Positions 22,825-33,533 of a stretch of DNA of 64,000 bases are shown one piece after another (the first letter of the stretch is position 1; each line of letters opens with the position of its first letter). The DNA comes from Chondrosia reniformis (lineage: Eukaryota > Porifera > Demospongiae > Chondrillida > Chondrillidae), in contig OX359199.1 in assembly GCA_947172415.1 (NCBI GenBank), positions 5,143,384 to 5,207,383 on the forward strand. Direction: 5' to 3'. The notes beneath the pieces are model-generated. The model was not told the DNA's origin. It worked only from the letters and a program-made list of their open reading frames with translations, and ran no database searches. The translations under genes and the position numbers were made by a program.

Positions 22825-23405
22825 TGACATTTCCTTCACTGTTAAACAGGATCAGATTTAAAGGCCACATCAAACTGTCAATAACCCCACCCTCCAAGAT
22901 AGGCCAAACTGGAGTGGATCTTGATACAACTGCAATGTGCAGTGTTTGAAGAGCCCCAAACAATAGCCGCTACCATCACATTGACTGTCCTGTGTATATA
23001 GTTTGCATGACATTACAATAATTATACATTAAGTATCCCTTGTACATTTCATGCGAGGACATGTATAAAGTACACAAGTCATATTATGTACATTATATTA
23101 TGCATTTTCCTCACTTTGTCAGCCATTTTGATCTGGGATGTTTGAATGCCACGGCAATAGAGTATAAACAGAGTTGAAGACTATATCTGAAATATAATAC
23201 AACACATATCTACATACATATACGTATGTACACACATAGAAATAGTCAACTTACGTGTTGTGTGTGCCCGCAGAGGTCCACTTGCAAACAGATAGGATAC
23301 ATCGACATACTTGTCATTACCAAAGAAGCATTTACAGTAGCTTCCAACAGTCACATACACAAACACCGAGTTCAGAGGTGGTGCATTATAGTTCAAGTGC
23401 AATGA
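22825..23405 (-). pseudogene. Relict MRH exons, unit 2
   Basis: Equivalent of the relict exons of unit 1. GSYCKCFFGNDKYVDVSYLF is readable at 23250-23405, and the MRH-core remnant at 22825-22995 has frame breaks and small deletions (a 6-bp loss near 22950 relative to unit 1). Confidence 0.62.
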
Positions 23406-23962
23406 GGGATGGAAGGTGATTTACAGAGTATGATGATGTGGGTTATGTATACATGTACAATAAATAAAAATCAATGAAATATATATAGGGGAGGGAGCCA
23501 TGAGGTTAGTATCTGACATAGTTTCAACTTTTCCACATTTTTAATATTAAAAACCCGATTTTATTACATGAGTTTTTTGGATTAATAATTGGACCATACA
23601 CTAGGTATACAATCAATATGCACACATTATACACATGAGTGATAGACATAGTATATTTCAAATTTCTATCAGAAGATGTAAAGTCATCAGAAATACATAA
23701 TATTTGTTAAGCTAAGCATCTTAAATATATATTGATAATGGCATTTCTATATTATGAATGTATATGGACATGACATTGCAATGCTTTCTGCAATAAACAG
23801 AAAATTACTGTTAATTATATGTACTTACAGTACACATCAACTTGGACAACACGAAAATAAACATCTTTTGCAATCCTTACAATTAAACAAATGAAATAAC
23901 CTACATAAGTTACAAATATACTTTACACTTGTAGAGTTGTCACTGTCTGCTCTTGCTAGACC

Positions 23963-25529
23963 TTAAAGCTTGTTATACACTCCCTTGTCATAACCTCCCT
24001 GACACAGTCCACACTTCTTACATGGATAGGTGAAGGTGAAGAGGAATCCATCCTGTGTCAGAAAGAGATAAACAAACTATCAACTGGAATATTGGTCAAG
24101 GATGAATATGGACCAACATAGCTTGAATACCAACTGAGAAGAGCTCTCAAGTGTTTATTTCAGATTGGTATTTTCTGACACATGTTAAATGTGCCATTAT
24201 ATATACCTTGAGAAGGAAAGGCATGTCCTTCCAGAAGCTCCAGTTGGGGATCATCTCAACTCCTCTGGCTCCTTTCACCTTGTAGTTGACTATCATACCT
24301 ATCACAATGTATGCTATAACTCCTGCAAAAAACCTGTATGAAGACAAGAGTAGATGAGCACTATTACAAGTGTAACATGGACAGATAATCTTATCCTCCA
24401 CTTCTCCACAGTCCATGAAAATAACTGAGATTGAGGGTGTGGCCAGGGAGGTTTAGACAAGCCTCCTTTTATCTAAGCTTATTATTTACAACCTTATCTG
24501 TTTAAATTCTACCTTCATACGTATGTACGTAGTTTATACAGAAGCCTATTTACAACTTGATCTGCATAATGCATATGTAGTTTCACAATTACAATAACAG
24601 TCAATTTCTATTTACGTACAACTCACAGGGCAATGAAGAGTCCACCAAACACATTACTAAGATTAGGTCCTCCACTGACCCCTCCCCCTCCCCCTCCACT
24701 GCAACCAGAAGGGCTGACACAGTTACTGTCAACCTCCAATTGCTACAAAAGGCACAATATTGGAATAATACTAAACAGCTACACTGCATGGAACAGGAAA
24801 CAACTTACATAGTGGAGAGGTGGTTCCTCTCTGGTAAACATCAACTTACCATCCCCATTTGGATCATATTTAAATACTACATTAAATGTTCGTTTTTCAT
24901 AACCACTTGAGTAGGTAAAATTCATAGTCAGCGGGCTTGTTGATAAAACATGGATAGTTGGAGGAAAGGCACCAATGCCACGAGTACCTTGACAACCCTG
25001 TATACATAAGTAAAGTGTACTCCGTGTACTAGATAGTGATTAATGGCATGTAAAACTCACAGCACATGGACCATTTCCTGAGCCACAGTTGCTACAGGTA
25101 GATGCAACTGCATTACAGGCATCGACAACATATTTTTCACCTCTAAATGAAGAAAGTTAACTTTAATAATGCTTCAAATATTAATTTGATAAGGTGTTTA
25201 AGACTTAGAAAAGTACAAGTCAACTGTATTCACGCAACAAATACATACTACTTAGTTATAAAGTAGCTACAGAATTAATAATCCGTTAACTCACCTACTC
25301 AACTATATTCATGCAACATACTGCTACAAAGTAGCTACAGAATTAATGTGTCAACTCACCCAGCATGCGCAGTGACTTCTAAAGGACTACCAAACAGTGG
25401 CGACAGATCTACTGTTCCTGTAGCGCCATCAGAAAGGGTACACTTACAGTTACTACCAGACACTAGCGAGCATGAAGCAGCTTCCGAAGCAGATATCAAA
25501 CAAAACGCAAGAAATGAACTCAATAACAT
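23963..25529 (-). CDS. CD-MPR-like MRH lectin receptor, tandem copy 3
   Basis: Six-exon gene as in copies 1 and 2, with start ATG at 25529. The C-terminus is extended: the last exon reads QGGYDKGVYNKL before TAA at 23963-23965, because a short insertion replaces the TAG used by copies 1 and 2. In the MRH core the segment before the conserved arginine is SSGYEKRTFNVVFKYD, so GR has become KR. Glycine run with VS interruption. Promoter region and 5' exons are nearly identical to copy 2, which suggests recent duplication or conversion. Confidence 0.76.
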
Positions 25530-26102
25530 GCTCTCTACCTCCTATCCGCGTGATCAAATACCATTTAGCGTATATTAGATATTTTTGGTCGAAATTTTAT
25601 TACGCAATCGCTCCAATAGCGCCGGAAAAAGCTCACTGGCCGAAGAGTGTAAGGATTTGAGATTCAACTTTCGCTAAGACGTAAGAGTATGTGCTATTCC
25701 TAGATTAATTGTCAAAGCTATCTGAATATGCTGACCAGTTAAGGGTTCTGATCATAAACAAAAACGTGTGATTAATTTCCGTTCAAGATGGCTGTCGCTA
25801 CATTTATACTGAACCAGTTAGTCTGATGAAATCAGACCTAAACTTACGCAACAATAATTATTCCCGGAGGTCATCAGCTGTAAAAACTGAAATGGGTGGA
25901 AGTGTGAACTGGTTAATAGTGATTGGTTAGAAATTTACAGGAAATAAATAAATAAATAGATAAATAAATGACGTCATATCCGGAAACTGCTAAGTAGGGG
26001 GTTCCAAATATTAGATAGATTTAGGCCACAGTCCAGGTTCATACTTGAGAAATGCTGTGAATCTGGATAGTTCACACTTCCACCCATTTCATGATCAGTT
26101 TT

Positions 26103-26141
26103 TACAGCTGATGAAGACCTTTGTGGTCGAAACGTCCTGTA
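26103..26141 (+). ncRNA. Mini hammerhead-ribozyme-like motif, unit 3
   Basis: Identical to the unit 2 motif through CTGTATTGAT. A few bases further downstream CTACGTTATTG has become CTACACTATTG. Confidence 0.5.
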
Positions 26142-26279
26142 TTGATATTGTTATTCTTCATTAATTCCTGCTACACTATTGCTTGAAAGGTCGTACAGTC
26201 TAATATTTATTATGTAGCAATGAGGTGATGTTATGATGTTATGCAATTGGATTGAAATACATACAATACATGCATTTAG

Positions 26280-26490
26280 AGAGCCAAGGATTCACAGAAG
26301 ATCAAGATAAAGAAAAAGACTCCCAGGATCACTGATGAAGGGTGGAATTCCCAGAAACGGCTGTCTAACCCAGTGGTAAAAAAAGATGAAAGAAGGGAAA
26401 AGAAGGAAGAAAAGACCCCTGTATCTTCATCCAAAGCTCTCTTCAGGCTTAGTTCCCCTATAGGCTCTTTTACAGAATAGGCATAACATG
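26280..26490 (+). repeat. Dispersed SINE-like repeat, copy in unit 3, with hammerhead-like core
   Basis: Hammerhead-like part at about 26320-26376. Just downstream (26640-26690) the 3' end of the repeat (GTTTAGTTCCCCTATAGGCT) is present a second time next to a duplicated AGAAGATGCATG, a small local duplication not seen in units 1 and 2. Confidence 0.75.
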
Positions 26491-26844
26491 TAGGAAAATG
26501 GTATCTTATATATGTCTCAAATTATCCTACGATACCAAATCAGACATATATGGCATCTTTAATAGCTGGAATAAACATTAGATTAGTCACTTATCATGAT
26601 CATTTTTAATAGAAATAATTGTCATGAGCCAGAAGATGCATGCATAGGTTTAGTTCCCCTATAGGCTCTTTTTACAGAAGATGCATGTATGTATATGGTT
26701 ATAATAAATTGATTGGTTACTACACTCAGCTTAGTATACCGGATTAATAACATCATCTGCAAGTTTCAGTGAGCACTCTAAAAGGGCTTCTATGAACAAG
26801 TGTAGAGCAACTACGTTAACAAAAAATCAAATACACTTACAAAA

Positions 26845-27420
26845 TGAAATTTCATTCACTGTCAAACAGGATCAGATTTAAAGGCCACATCAAACTGTCA
26901 ATAACCCCACCCTCCAAGATAGGTCAAACTGGAGTGGATCTTGATACAACTGCAATGTGCAGTGTTTGAAGAGCCCCAAACAATAGCCGCTACCATCACA
27001 TTGACTGTCCTGTGTATATAGTTTGCATGACATTACAATAATTATACATTAAGTATCCCTTGTACATTTCATGCGAGGACATGTATAAAGTACACAAGTC
27101 ATATTATGTACATTATATTATGCATTTTCCTCACTTTGTCAGCCATTTTGATCTGGGATGTTTGAATGCCATGGCAATAGAGTATAAAATCCAGAGGTGA
27201 AGACTATAACTGAAATATAATACAACACATATCTACATACATACACACATAGAAATAGTCAACTTACATGATGTGTGTGCCCACAGAGGTCCACTTGTAA
27301 ACAGATAGGATACATCGACATACTTGTCATTACCAAAGAAGCATTTACAGTAGCTTCCAACAGTCACATACACAAGCACCGAGTTCAGAGGTGGTGCATT
27401 ATAGTTCAAGTGCAATGATG
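26845..27420 (-). pseudogene. Relict MRH exons, unit 3
   Basis: Same pair of decayed exons as in units 1 and 2 (CKCFFGNDKYVDVSYLF at 27270-27420, MRH-core remnant at 26845-27010). The following intergenic DNA is shortened by about 200 bp relative to units 1 and 2, around 27490. Confidence 0.62.
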
Positions 27421-27774
27421 GATGGAAGGTGATTTACAGAGTATGATGATGTGGGTTATGTATATACGTATGTACAATAAATAAAATCCATGAAATATAA
27501 AAATCATCAGAAATACTTAATATTCATTAAGCTAAGCATCTTAAATATATATTGATATATATATTGATAATGGCATTTTTATATTATGAATGTATATGGA
27601 CATGACATTGCAATGCTTTCTGCAATAAACAGAAAATTACTGTTAATTATATGTACTTACAGTACACATCAACTTGGACAACGCAATCCTTACAATTAAG
27701 CAAAAGAAATAACCTACATAAGTTACGATATACTATACACTTGTAGAGTTGTCACTGTCTGCTCTTGCTAGACC

Positions 27775-29217
27775 TTAAAGCTTGTTATACACTCCCTTGT
27801 CATAACCTCCCTGACACAGTCCACACTTCTTACATGGATAGGTGAAGGTGAAGAGGAATCCATCCTGTGTCAGAAAGAGATAAACAAACTATCAACTGGA
27901 ATATTGGTCAAGGATGAATATGGACCAACACAGCGCTTGAATACCAACTGAGAAGAGCTCTCAAGTGTCTATTTCATATTAACACATGTTATATGTGCCA
28001 TTATATATACCTTGAGAAGGAAAGGCATGTCTTTCCAGAAGCTCCAGTTGGGGATCATCTCAACTCCTCTGGCTCCTTTCACCTTGTAGTTGACTATTAT
28101 ACCTATCACAATGTATGCTATAACTCCTACACAAAACCTGTATGAAGACAAGAATAGATGAGCACTATTACAAGTGTAACATCTGATATACTATTATATC
28201 TTGTACTTGGCTTCTCCACAGTCCATGAACATAACTGAGATGGATATAGGGTTTGGCCAGGGAGGTTTAGACAAACCTCCTTTTATCTCATTATACAGAA
28301 GCTTAATAAATTCACAACCTTATCTGCTAAAATTCTACCTTGATACCTAGTTTCTAATTAAAATGGTCTTTGATAACAGTCAATTTCTATTTGAGATGTA
28401 TAGCTCACAGGCCAATGATAATTCCACCAAACACATTATCAAGATTAGGTCCTCCACTGGCCCCTCCCCCTCCACCTCCACTGCAACCTGAAGTGCTGAC
28501 ACAGTTACTGTCAACCTCCAATTGCTACAAAAGGCACAATATTGAATAATACTAAACAGCTACACTGGAACAAGAAAAGGACTTACATAGTGGAGAGGTG
28601 GTTCTTCTTTGGTAAACATCAACTGACCATCTCTATTTGAATTATATTTAAATACTATATTAAATGTTCGTCCATCATAACCATTTGAGTAGGAAAAATT
28701 CAAGGTCAGCGGGCTTGTTGATAAAACATGGATAGCTGGAGGAAAGCCACCCATGCCACGAGCGTCTTGACAACCCTGTATATATAAGTAAAGTGTACTC
28801 CGTGTAGTAGATAGTGATTAATGTCATGTAAAACTCACAGCACATGGATCAGCAGTTCCTGAGCCACAGTTCTTACAAGTAGATGCAACTGCATTACAGG
28901 CATCGACAACATATTTTTGACCTCTAAATGAAGAAAGATAAATAACTCTAATTATGGAAAGGAAGCCCGTGTATATTTCGTAATTGAATTACAATTCAAC
29001 TATATTCATGCAACATACTGCTACAAAGTAGCTACAGAATTAATCCGTTAACTCACCCAGCAGTGACTTGTAAAGGACTACCAAACAGTGGCGACAGATC
29101 TACTGTTCCTGTAGCGCCATCAGAAAGGGTACACTTACAGGTACTACCAGACACTGGCGAGCATGAAGCAGCTTCGGAAGCAGATATCAAACTGAGTACA
29201 AGAAATGAACTTAACAT
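27775..29217 (-). CDS. CD-MPR-like MRH lectin receptor, tandem copy 4
   Basis: Same architecture, more diverged than copies 1-3. The start is ATG at 29217 (MLSSFLVLSLISASEAASC), the MRH core has GGFPPAIHVLSTSPLTLNF and GRTFNIVFKYNSN, and a glycine run precedes ASGGPNLDNVFGG. The membrane exon (27.98-28.14 kb) reads GVIAYIVIGIIVNYKVKGARG, and the C-terminus is YDKGVYNKL with TAA at 27775-27777. The signal exon and upstream TATA-containing sequence match those of the chimeric locus at 31.76 kb rather than copies 1-3, so this copy is the junction between the two subfamilies. Confidence 0.75.
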
Positions 29218-29259
29218 GTTTCACTTGTGCTTCTCCGCGTGATCAAGTATACCTCACGT

Positions 29260-29330
29260 GCCCCGCACAAGGTATATATATATAGAACCCCAGCATGTTC
29301 CATTCCCAAGGGGGTTGAATTAGTCGCTAT
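29260..29330 (-). promoter_or_regulatory. TATA-containing upstream region of copy 4
   Basis: A TATATATATATA run about 60 bp upstream of the copy 4 ATG is followed by AGAACCCCAGCATGTTCC and an AAGGGGGTTGAATT stretch. The same block recurs upstream of the chimeric gene at 31790-31850. Copies 1-3 have an unrelated upstream region (CCGCGTGATCAAATACC). A TATA function is inferred from position only. Confidence 0.4.
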
Positions 29331-29592
29331 AAAAACTGTGTGGAATTTATTAATTAAACAGCCGCTTCGCTCGACCTACAAAATGGCTGTGATTATGGAA
29401 AAGGGTCTGGCTACGCGGGACTATAAAATTATGTGGTTCTAAATGACCAAATTCTCATTTTCCTTTGATCACCAGTACTAGTGACTTTCATTAATTAAGG
29501 ATAAGTATTGTACCCAACTTGTGTACAAGAACATCTACTCAGATGACTTGAAATATTGAGAATTGTGATCAAGTTACTATACAGTTATGTTA

Positions 29593-29903
29593 TTAGTTGT
29601 GCATCTTGTATCCATCCTCATGTCCTGTGCACATGTCCAGAACTACACAAGGACTGTCCACCTTGGATGCTGGTCACATGATGGGCATATGGAGCTGGTC
29701 ACATGACCAGAATAAGAATGTGTAAGTGCAAGAGACTGACATACATAGTCGAGTGAAGTAGGATCTGTTCCCTTGTAAACCAGGTGGTTGTCTCCTTTAG
29801 AATTCTGTATGAAATCCACAACAAATGTTCTTCCTCCATTGCCTTTGATGTAAGCAAAGATGGAGGGAATGTCCCCATCCCACAGATACCATTCACACCC
29901 TAG
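29593..29903 (-). pseudogene. Fragment of a multi-MRH gene (terminal exon plus part of an MRH exon)
   Basis: 29593-29665 encodes VDSPCVVLDMCTGHEDGYKM and a stop, matching the terminal exon of the four-MRH gene at 33534-33602. 29735-29903 matches the MRH-core exon at 35.40-35.61 kb (GGRTFVVDFIQNS…), but a deletion has removed its middle and broken the frame. No other exons were seen nearby, so it is a dead fragment. Confidence 0.7.
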
Positions 29904-30214
29904 AGAGTTGAATTAACATGTATTCCTATTACATACATACATATATATTATATATTCTCATATAAACTGCACCGTCTGGCTTGTCATTTGCACATTTACG
30001 ATAAGTGAACATACATATACAGACAGTACAATTATTCTAATGTAAATAAGTCATACAGCTCCTATATAGGAGGGTCATGTGAACCAAATGTTCACAATAT
30101 GCATCATTTTGAGGAGATTTAAATTATTAAATTAGGCACAGGGCCTGCAAAGCTAATGCCTTTCATGTAATGTAGAATCCTTTAATGGTCTATAACCCAG
30201 TAACCATGCATGCA

Positions 30215-30440
30215 TGAGCCAAGGATTCACAGAAGATCAAGATAAAGAAAAAGACAAAGACTCCCAGGATCACTGATGAAGGGTGGAATTCCCAGAAACG
30301 GCTGTCTGACCCAGTGGAGAAGAAGATGAAAAAAGGGAAAAGAAGGAAGAAAAGACTCCTGTATCTTCATCTAAAGCTCTCTTTAGGTTTAGTTCCCCTA
30401 TAGGCTCTTTTTACAGAATAGGCATATAGCATGTAGGAAA
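30215..30440 (+). repeat. Dispersed SINE-like repeat, 30.2-kb copy, best hammerhead-like core
   Basis: The hammerhead-like segment spans 30261-30319. Stem I: CTCC/GGAG outer pairs, GG/CC, then TCA/TGA next to the core. CTGATGA at 30273-30279. Stem II: GGG … CCC with an A on each side. GAAAC at 30295-30299, loop GGCT, GTC at 30304-30306. It has an extra AAGACA relative to other copies just upstream. Confidence 0.75.
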
Positions 30441-30974
30441 ATGGTATATTAGATTTTTCATGTGTTTGAATGCAGTCAGACTTCATGGTCTTATGTAGCT
30501 CCCCTTGATTGTAGCTATCCTAGGAGTTAGAGGATTTTGTAACTTACACTGTGTATACACATAAAGAAACTACAAGAAAATGAAGTTATATAACATTGAT
30601 ATATATTTGCCTCTACCGATCATATTTATCGTACAAGTTTCAGCTATATGAGTGGCGTTTTTCTACGGTCGCTCAGAGCTGGAGTGGTAGCCAGTGACGC
30701 GAGTATCAAACTACCGAAACGATCCGCAGCTGGATCGATTACACAGGCAAACTTTTTCTCTTTTTTTCTCTTTCTGCACACAGAGTTGAGTATAAATAGT
30801 CCATTTTAACATGACCATTCAGGCCTGCCAGCTTGGAGCCTCGGGTAAGGAAGTAAGTCCTAACTCGTTGGCTTTCTAAAGAACCATCCCTAAATTAGCT
30901 ATATCCTCCACTGCTACCAACAATTAATGGAAGAGAGCTTACTCAATAGCTATATGATGCCGGTGGTGTTTTAT

Positions 30975-31757
30975 TTAATGTGTGCATCTCTCTATATGTA
31001 GTATATGTATGCACAATCTTGTCCTGAGTGAGTTCATTATTACATAAAAATAACATACAAGAAGTAGACGTTTGTGAAAAGTTAAAATTGGATTACTGAT
31101 ACGTTTTAAAACCCTTCTCAATCTGTTCATGTTATCTTGCAAAGCTACTTTGTAATGGTATTCAGCTTTGTCATACTTCTTCATCAAGTGAAGGAAGGCC
31201 CCATAATTAGCATGAGCAGGAAAAGACTACAAATAAGAAAACACAACAAGTAAATAAAGGAAGAGATATCTGCACATAATGGCTCTTTCATGCTGCTATA
31301 GCCAAATATGGCACTAGTGTTTAAGTATAGGTACGTACAGTGTGTGACTTGTGTAGTGCAAAGTACCTCTGGCACTCGTTCCACTGCCATCTTGTAATGC
31401 TCTTCAGCATCAGCATGATGTTTGGACTCTCTAGCATGGAGGTAGTCATAGTCAAGTGAAACACCTGTCACATTCACCAGTGCACATATAATGTATTATA
31501 AGCTTACAGATATTACCTTAATGTGTTGGCTGCAGATAAGAGGATGTTAACATTTAGAGGGATCAGCAGATACTGTTCTTTTATAGTATACCTTGGCAGT
31601 AGAGAAATCCTTCAAGTCTTCCAAACAGTGGCGACAGATCTACTGTTCCTGTAGCGCCATCAGAAAGGGTACACTTACAGTTACTACCAGACACTAGAGT
31701 GCATGTAGCAGCTTCCAAAGCAGATATCAAACTGAATACAAGAAATGAACTTAACAT
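30975..31757 (-). CDS. Putative chimeric gene: MPR-type signal exon joined to TPR-like exons
   Basis: Exon 1 (31605-31757) starts MLSSFLVFSLISALEAATC and follows the MPR signal exon through DGATGTVDLSPLFG. At about 31620 the homology stops and GRLEGFLYCQ continues in frame to a GT donor. Exon 2 (31370-31465) reads GVSLDYDYLHARESKHHADA and on to EHYKMAVERVPE. Exon 3 (30975-31228) reads SFPAHANYGAFLHLMKKYDK and AEYHYKVALQDN, then a basic tail before TAA. Phases are compatible across both introns (1, then 0). The AEEHYKMA and AEYHYKVAL spacing is TPR-like. It could be a real secreted or membrane fusion product or two juxtaposed fragments; the open phase argues for the former. The parent of the TPR part is not in the window. 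Confidence 0.45.
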
Positions 31758-31789
31758 GCTTCACTTGTGCTTCTCTGCAGCACAAGGTA

Positions 31790-31850
31790 TATATATATAT
31801 ATATATAGAACCCCAGCATGTTCCATTCCCAAGGGGGTTGAATTGGTTGT
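31790..31850 (-). promoter_or_regulatory. Duplicated TATA-containing upstream region of the chimeric gene
   Basis: Nearly the same sequence as upstream of copy 4 (29260-29330), including the AT run and AGAACCCCAGCATGTTCC. Its retention means the chimeric exon carries its own candidate promoter. Confidence 0.4.
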
Positions 31851-31931
31851 TTTAAAAGCTGTGTGAAATTAATTAAACAGCCATTTGGTTGAGTGGAATC
31901 AATTAAGGATATGTATTGAACCTAACTTGTA

Positions 31932-32695
31932 AGAGAACAATAAAAATTTTCTACAAAAATAGTAAAGATGTAGGGATGGCACAAAAAGTAGAGAAACAAG
32001 AAAGGGATGTTACACAGTGAAGCATTAGCTATATATGCATGAATCATACAACACCCTTGCTTGTAGGATTCATGCATATATAGCTAATGCTTCACTGTGT
32101 AACATCCCTTTCTTGTTTCTCTACTTTTTGTGCCATCCCTACATCTTTACTATTTTTGTAGAAAATTTTTATTGTTCTCTAGTTTCTGTACTTTTTATGG
32201 AGCATAAGCTAGGAATTCGTGTATTTTAAACCACTTTGGTTTTGCAATGTTCGACTGAATATGACGTCATTAAAATGGCGAATTTATTGAGGTCTTGACT
32301 CTGGGGCCATGAAAACTGTCATACTCAATAATAGCGTTATCGCTCTCGCTTCTACAAAAGAATACAGCTCGGAAAATTTAGAGTATTTTCGCTTAAGAAG
32401 TAGTCCGAAGGCTTATTTCGTTTTTTAGTTACAGCGGGCGAAGAAGATGAAGAAGAAGATGAAGAAGAAGAAAACGAAAATGGGAGATTTCAAAGTTCGT
32501 TCATTTGCCAACGATACACGGTCGCTTGCCTTCAAGGCCAATTTATAGCATGGCTGTTCTATATTTAACTCTACATAGTCTCGTTTCGGCGATTTTCAGC
32601 CTAATTCGGAATTTCGCTCCTATACCAATGTATGGGGAAAACGAAACAACCAGTACCATCCCTACATAGAGAGTACTACCGTACTCTCTGATACA
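31932..32695. mobile_element. Left arm of a nested palindromic element
   Basis: It begins with a ~245-bp near-perfect palindrome (31932-32180, centre around the CATACAACACCCTTGCTTG segment), whose arms carry GATGTAGGGATGGCAC. About 500 bp of non-coding DNA follows, with TGACGTCATTAAAATGGCG and a GAAGAAGAT-type simple repeat, ending CATCCCTACATAGAGAGTAC. The whole block is repeated in inverse orientation at 32745-33485. No transposase-like frame is present. Confidence 0.8.
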
Positions 32696-32744
32696 ACTGA
32701 GTACAAGAACATCTACTCAAATGAATTGTTCAAATTGAAGTATC

Positions 32745-33485
32745 AGGGAGTACTACCTATGTAGGGATGACACGGTTTTTTTCGTTTTCCCCATACATTG
32801 GTATAGGAGCGAAATCCCCGAAATAGGCCGAAAATCGACAAAACAAGGCTATGTATAGCTAAATATACAATATACATACTCTAAATGACCTTAAAAGCAA
32901 GCGAACATGTCCCGCTGGCGAAATAATAAACCTTAAAAATTCCCATTTTCGTCTTCTTCATATTCTTCTTCTTCTTCTTCGTCAGCCATAACTAAAAAAC
33001 TATATAAGCTTTTGGACTAATTGTTAAACGAAACTACTGCAAATTTTCCGAGCTGTATTCTTTTGTAGAAGCGAGAGCGATAACGCTATTATTGAGCACG
33101 ACGGTTTTTCATGACCCTAGAGTCAAGGCCTCAATAAAGTCGCCATTTTAATGACGTCATATTCTGTCGAAGATTGCGAAACTAAAATGGTTTTAATTGT
33201 ACGAATCTAATTCCTAGCCCATGCTCCATAAAAAGTACAAAAACTAGAAATATTAAAAATTTTCTACAAAAATAGTGAAGATGTAGGGATGGCATAAAAA
33301 GTAGAGAAACAAGAAAGGGATGTTACACAGTGAAGTATTAGCTATACATGAATCCTACAAGCAAGGGTGTTGTATGATTCATGTATAGCTAATGCTTCAC
33401 TGTGTAACATCCCTTTCTTGTTTCTCTACTTTTTATGCCATCCCTACATCTTCACTATTTTTGTAGAAAATTTTTAATATTTCTA
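32745..33485. mobile_element. Right arm of the nested palindromic element
   Basis: Inverted, diverged copy of 31932-32695, again with its own terminal ~240-bp palindrome (33246-33485). The two arms are separated by about 50 bp that match the paralogous empty locus near 29.53 kb (TACAAGAACATCTACTCA). This suggests two oppositely oriented insertions in the same ancestral sequence, or an inverted duplication around it. Confidence 0.8.
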
Positions 33486-33533
33486 TTGAGAATTGTGATC
33501 AAGTTACTATAGTCAGTTACTACAGTTATGTTA

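Noticed and set aside
32035-32229. 64-residue frame in the palindromic element
   Set aside because: Falls inside the palindrome arm and is broken in the opposite arm; no transposase similarity.
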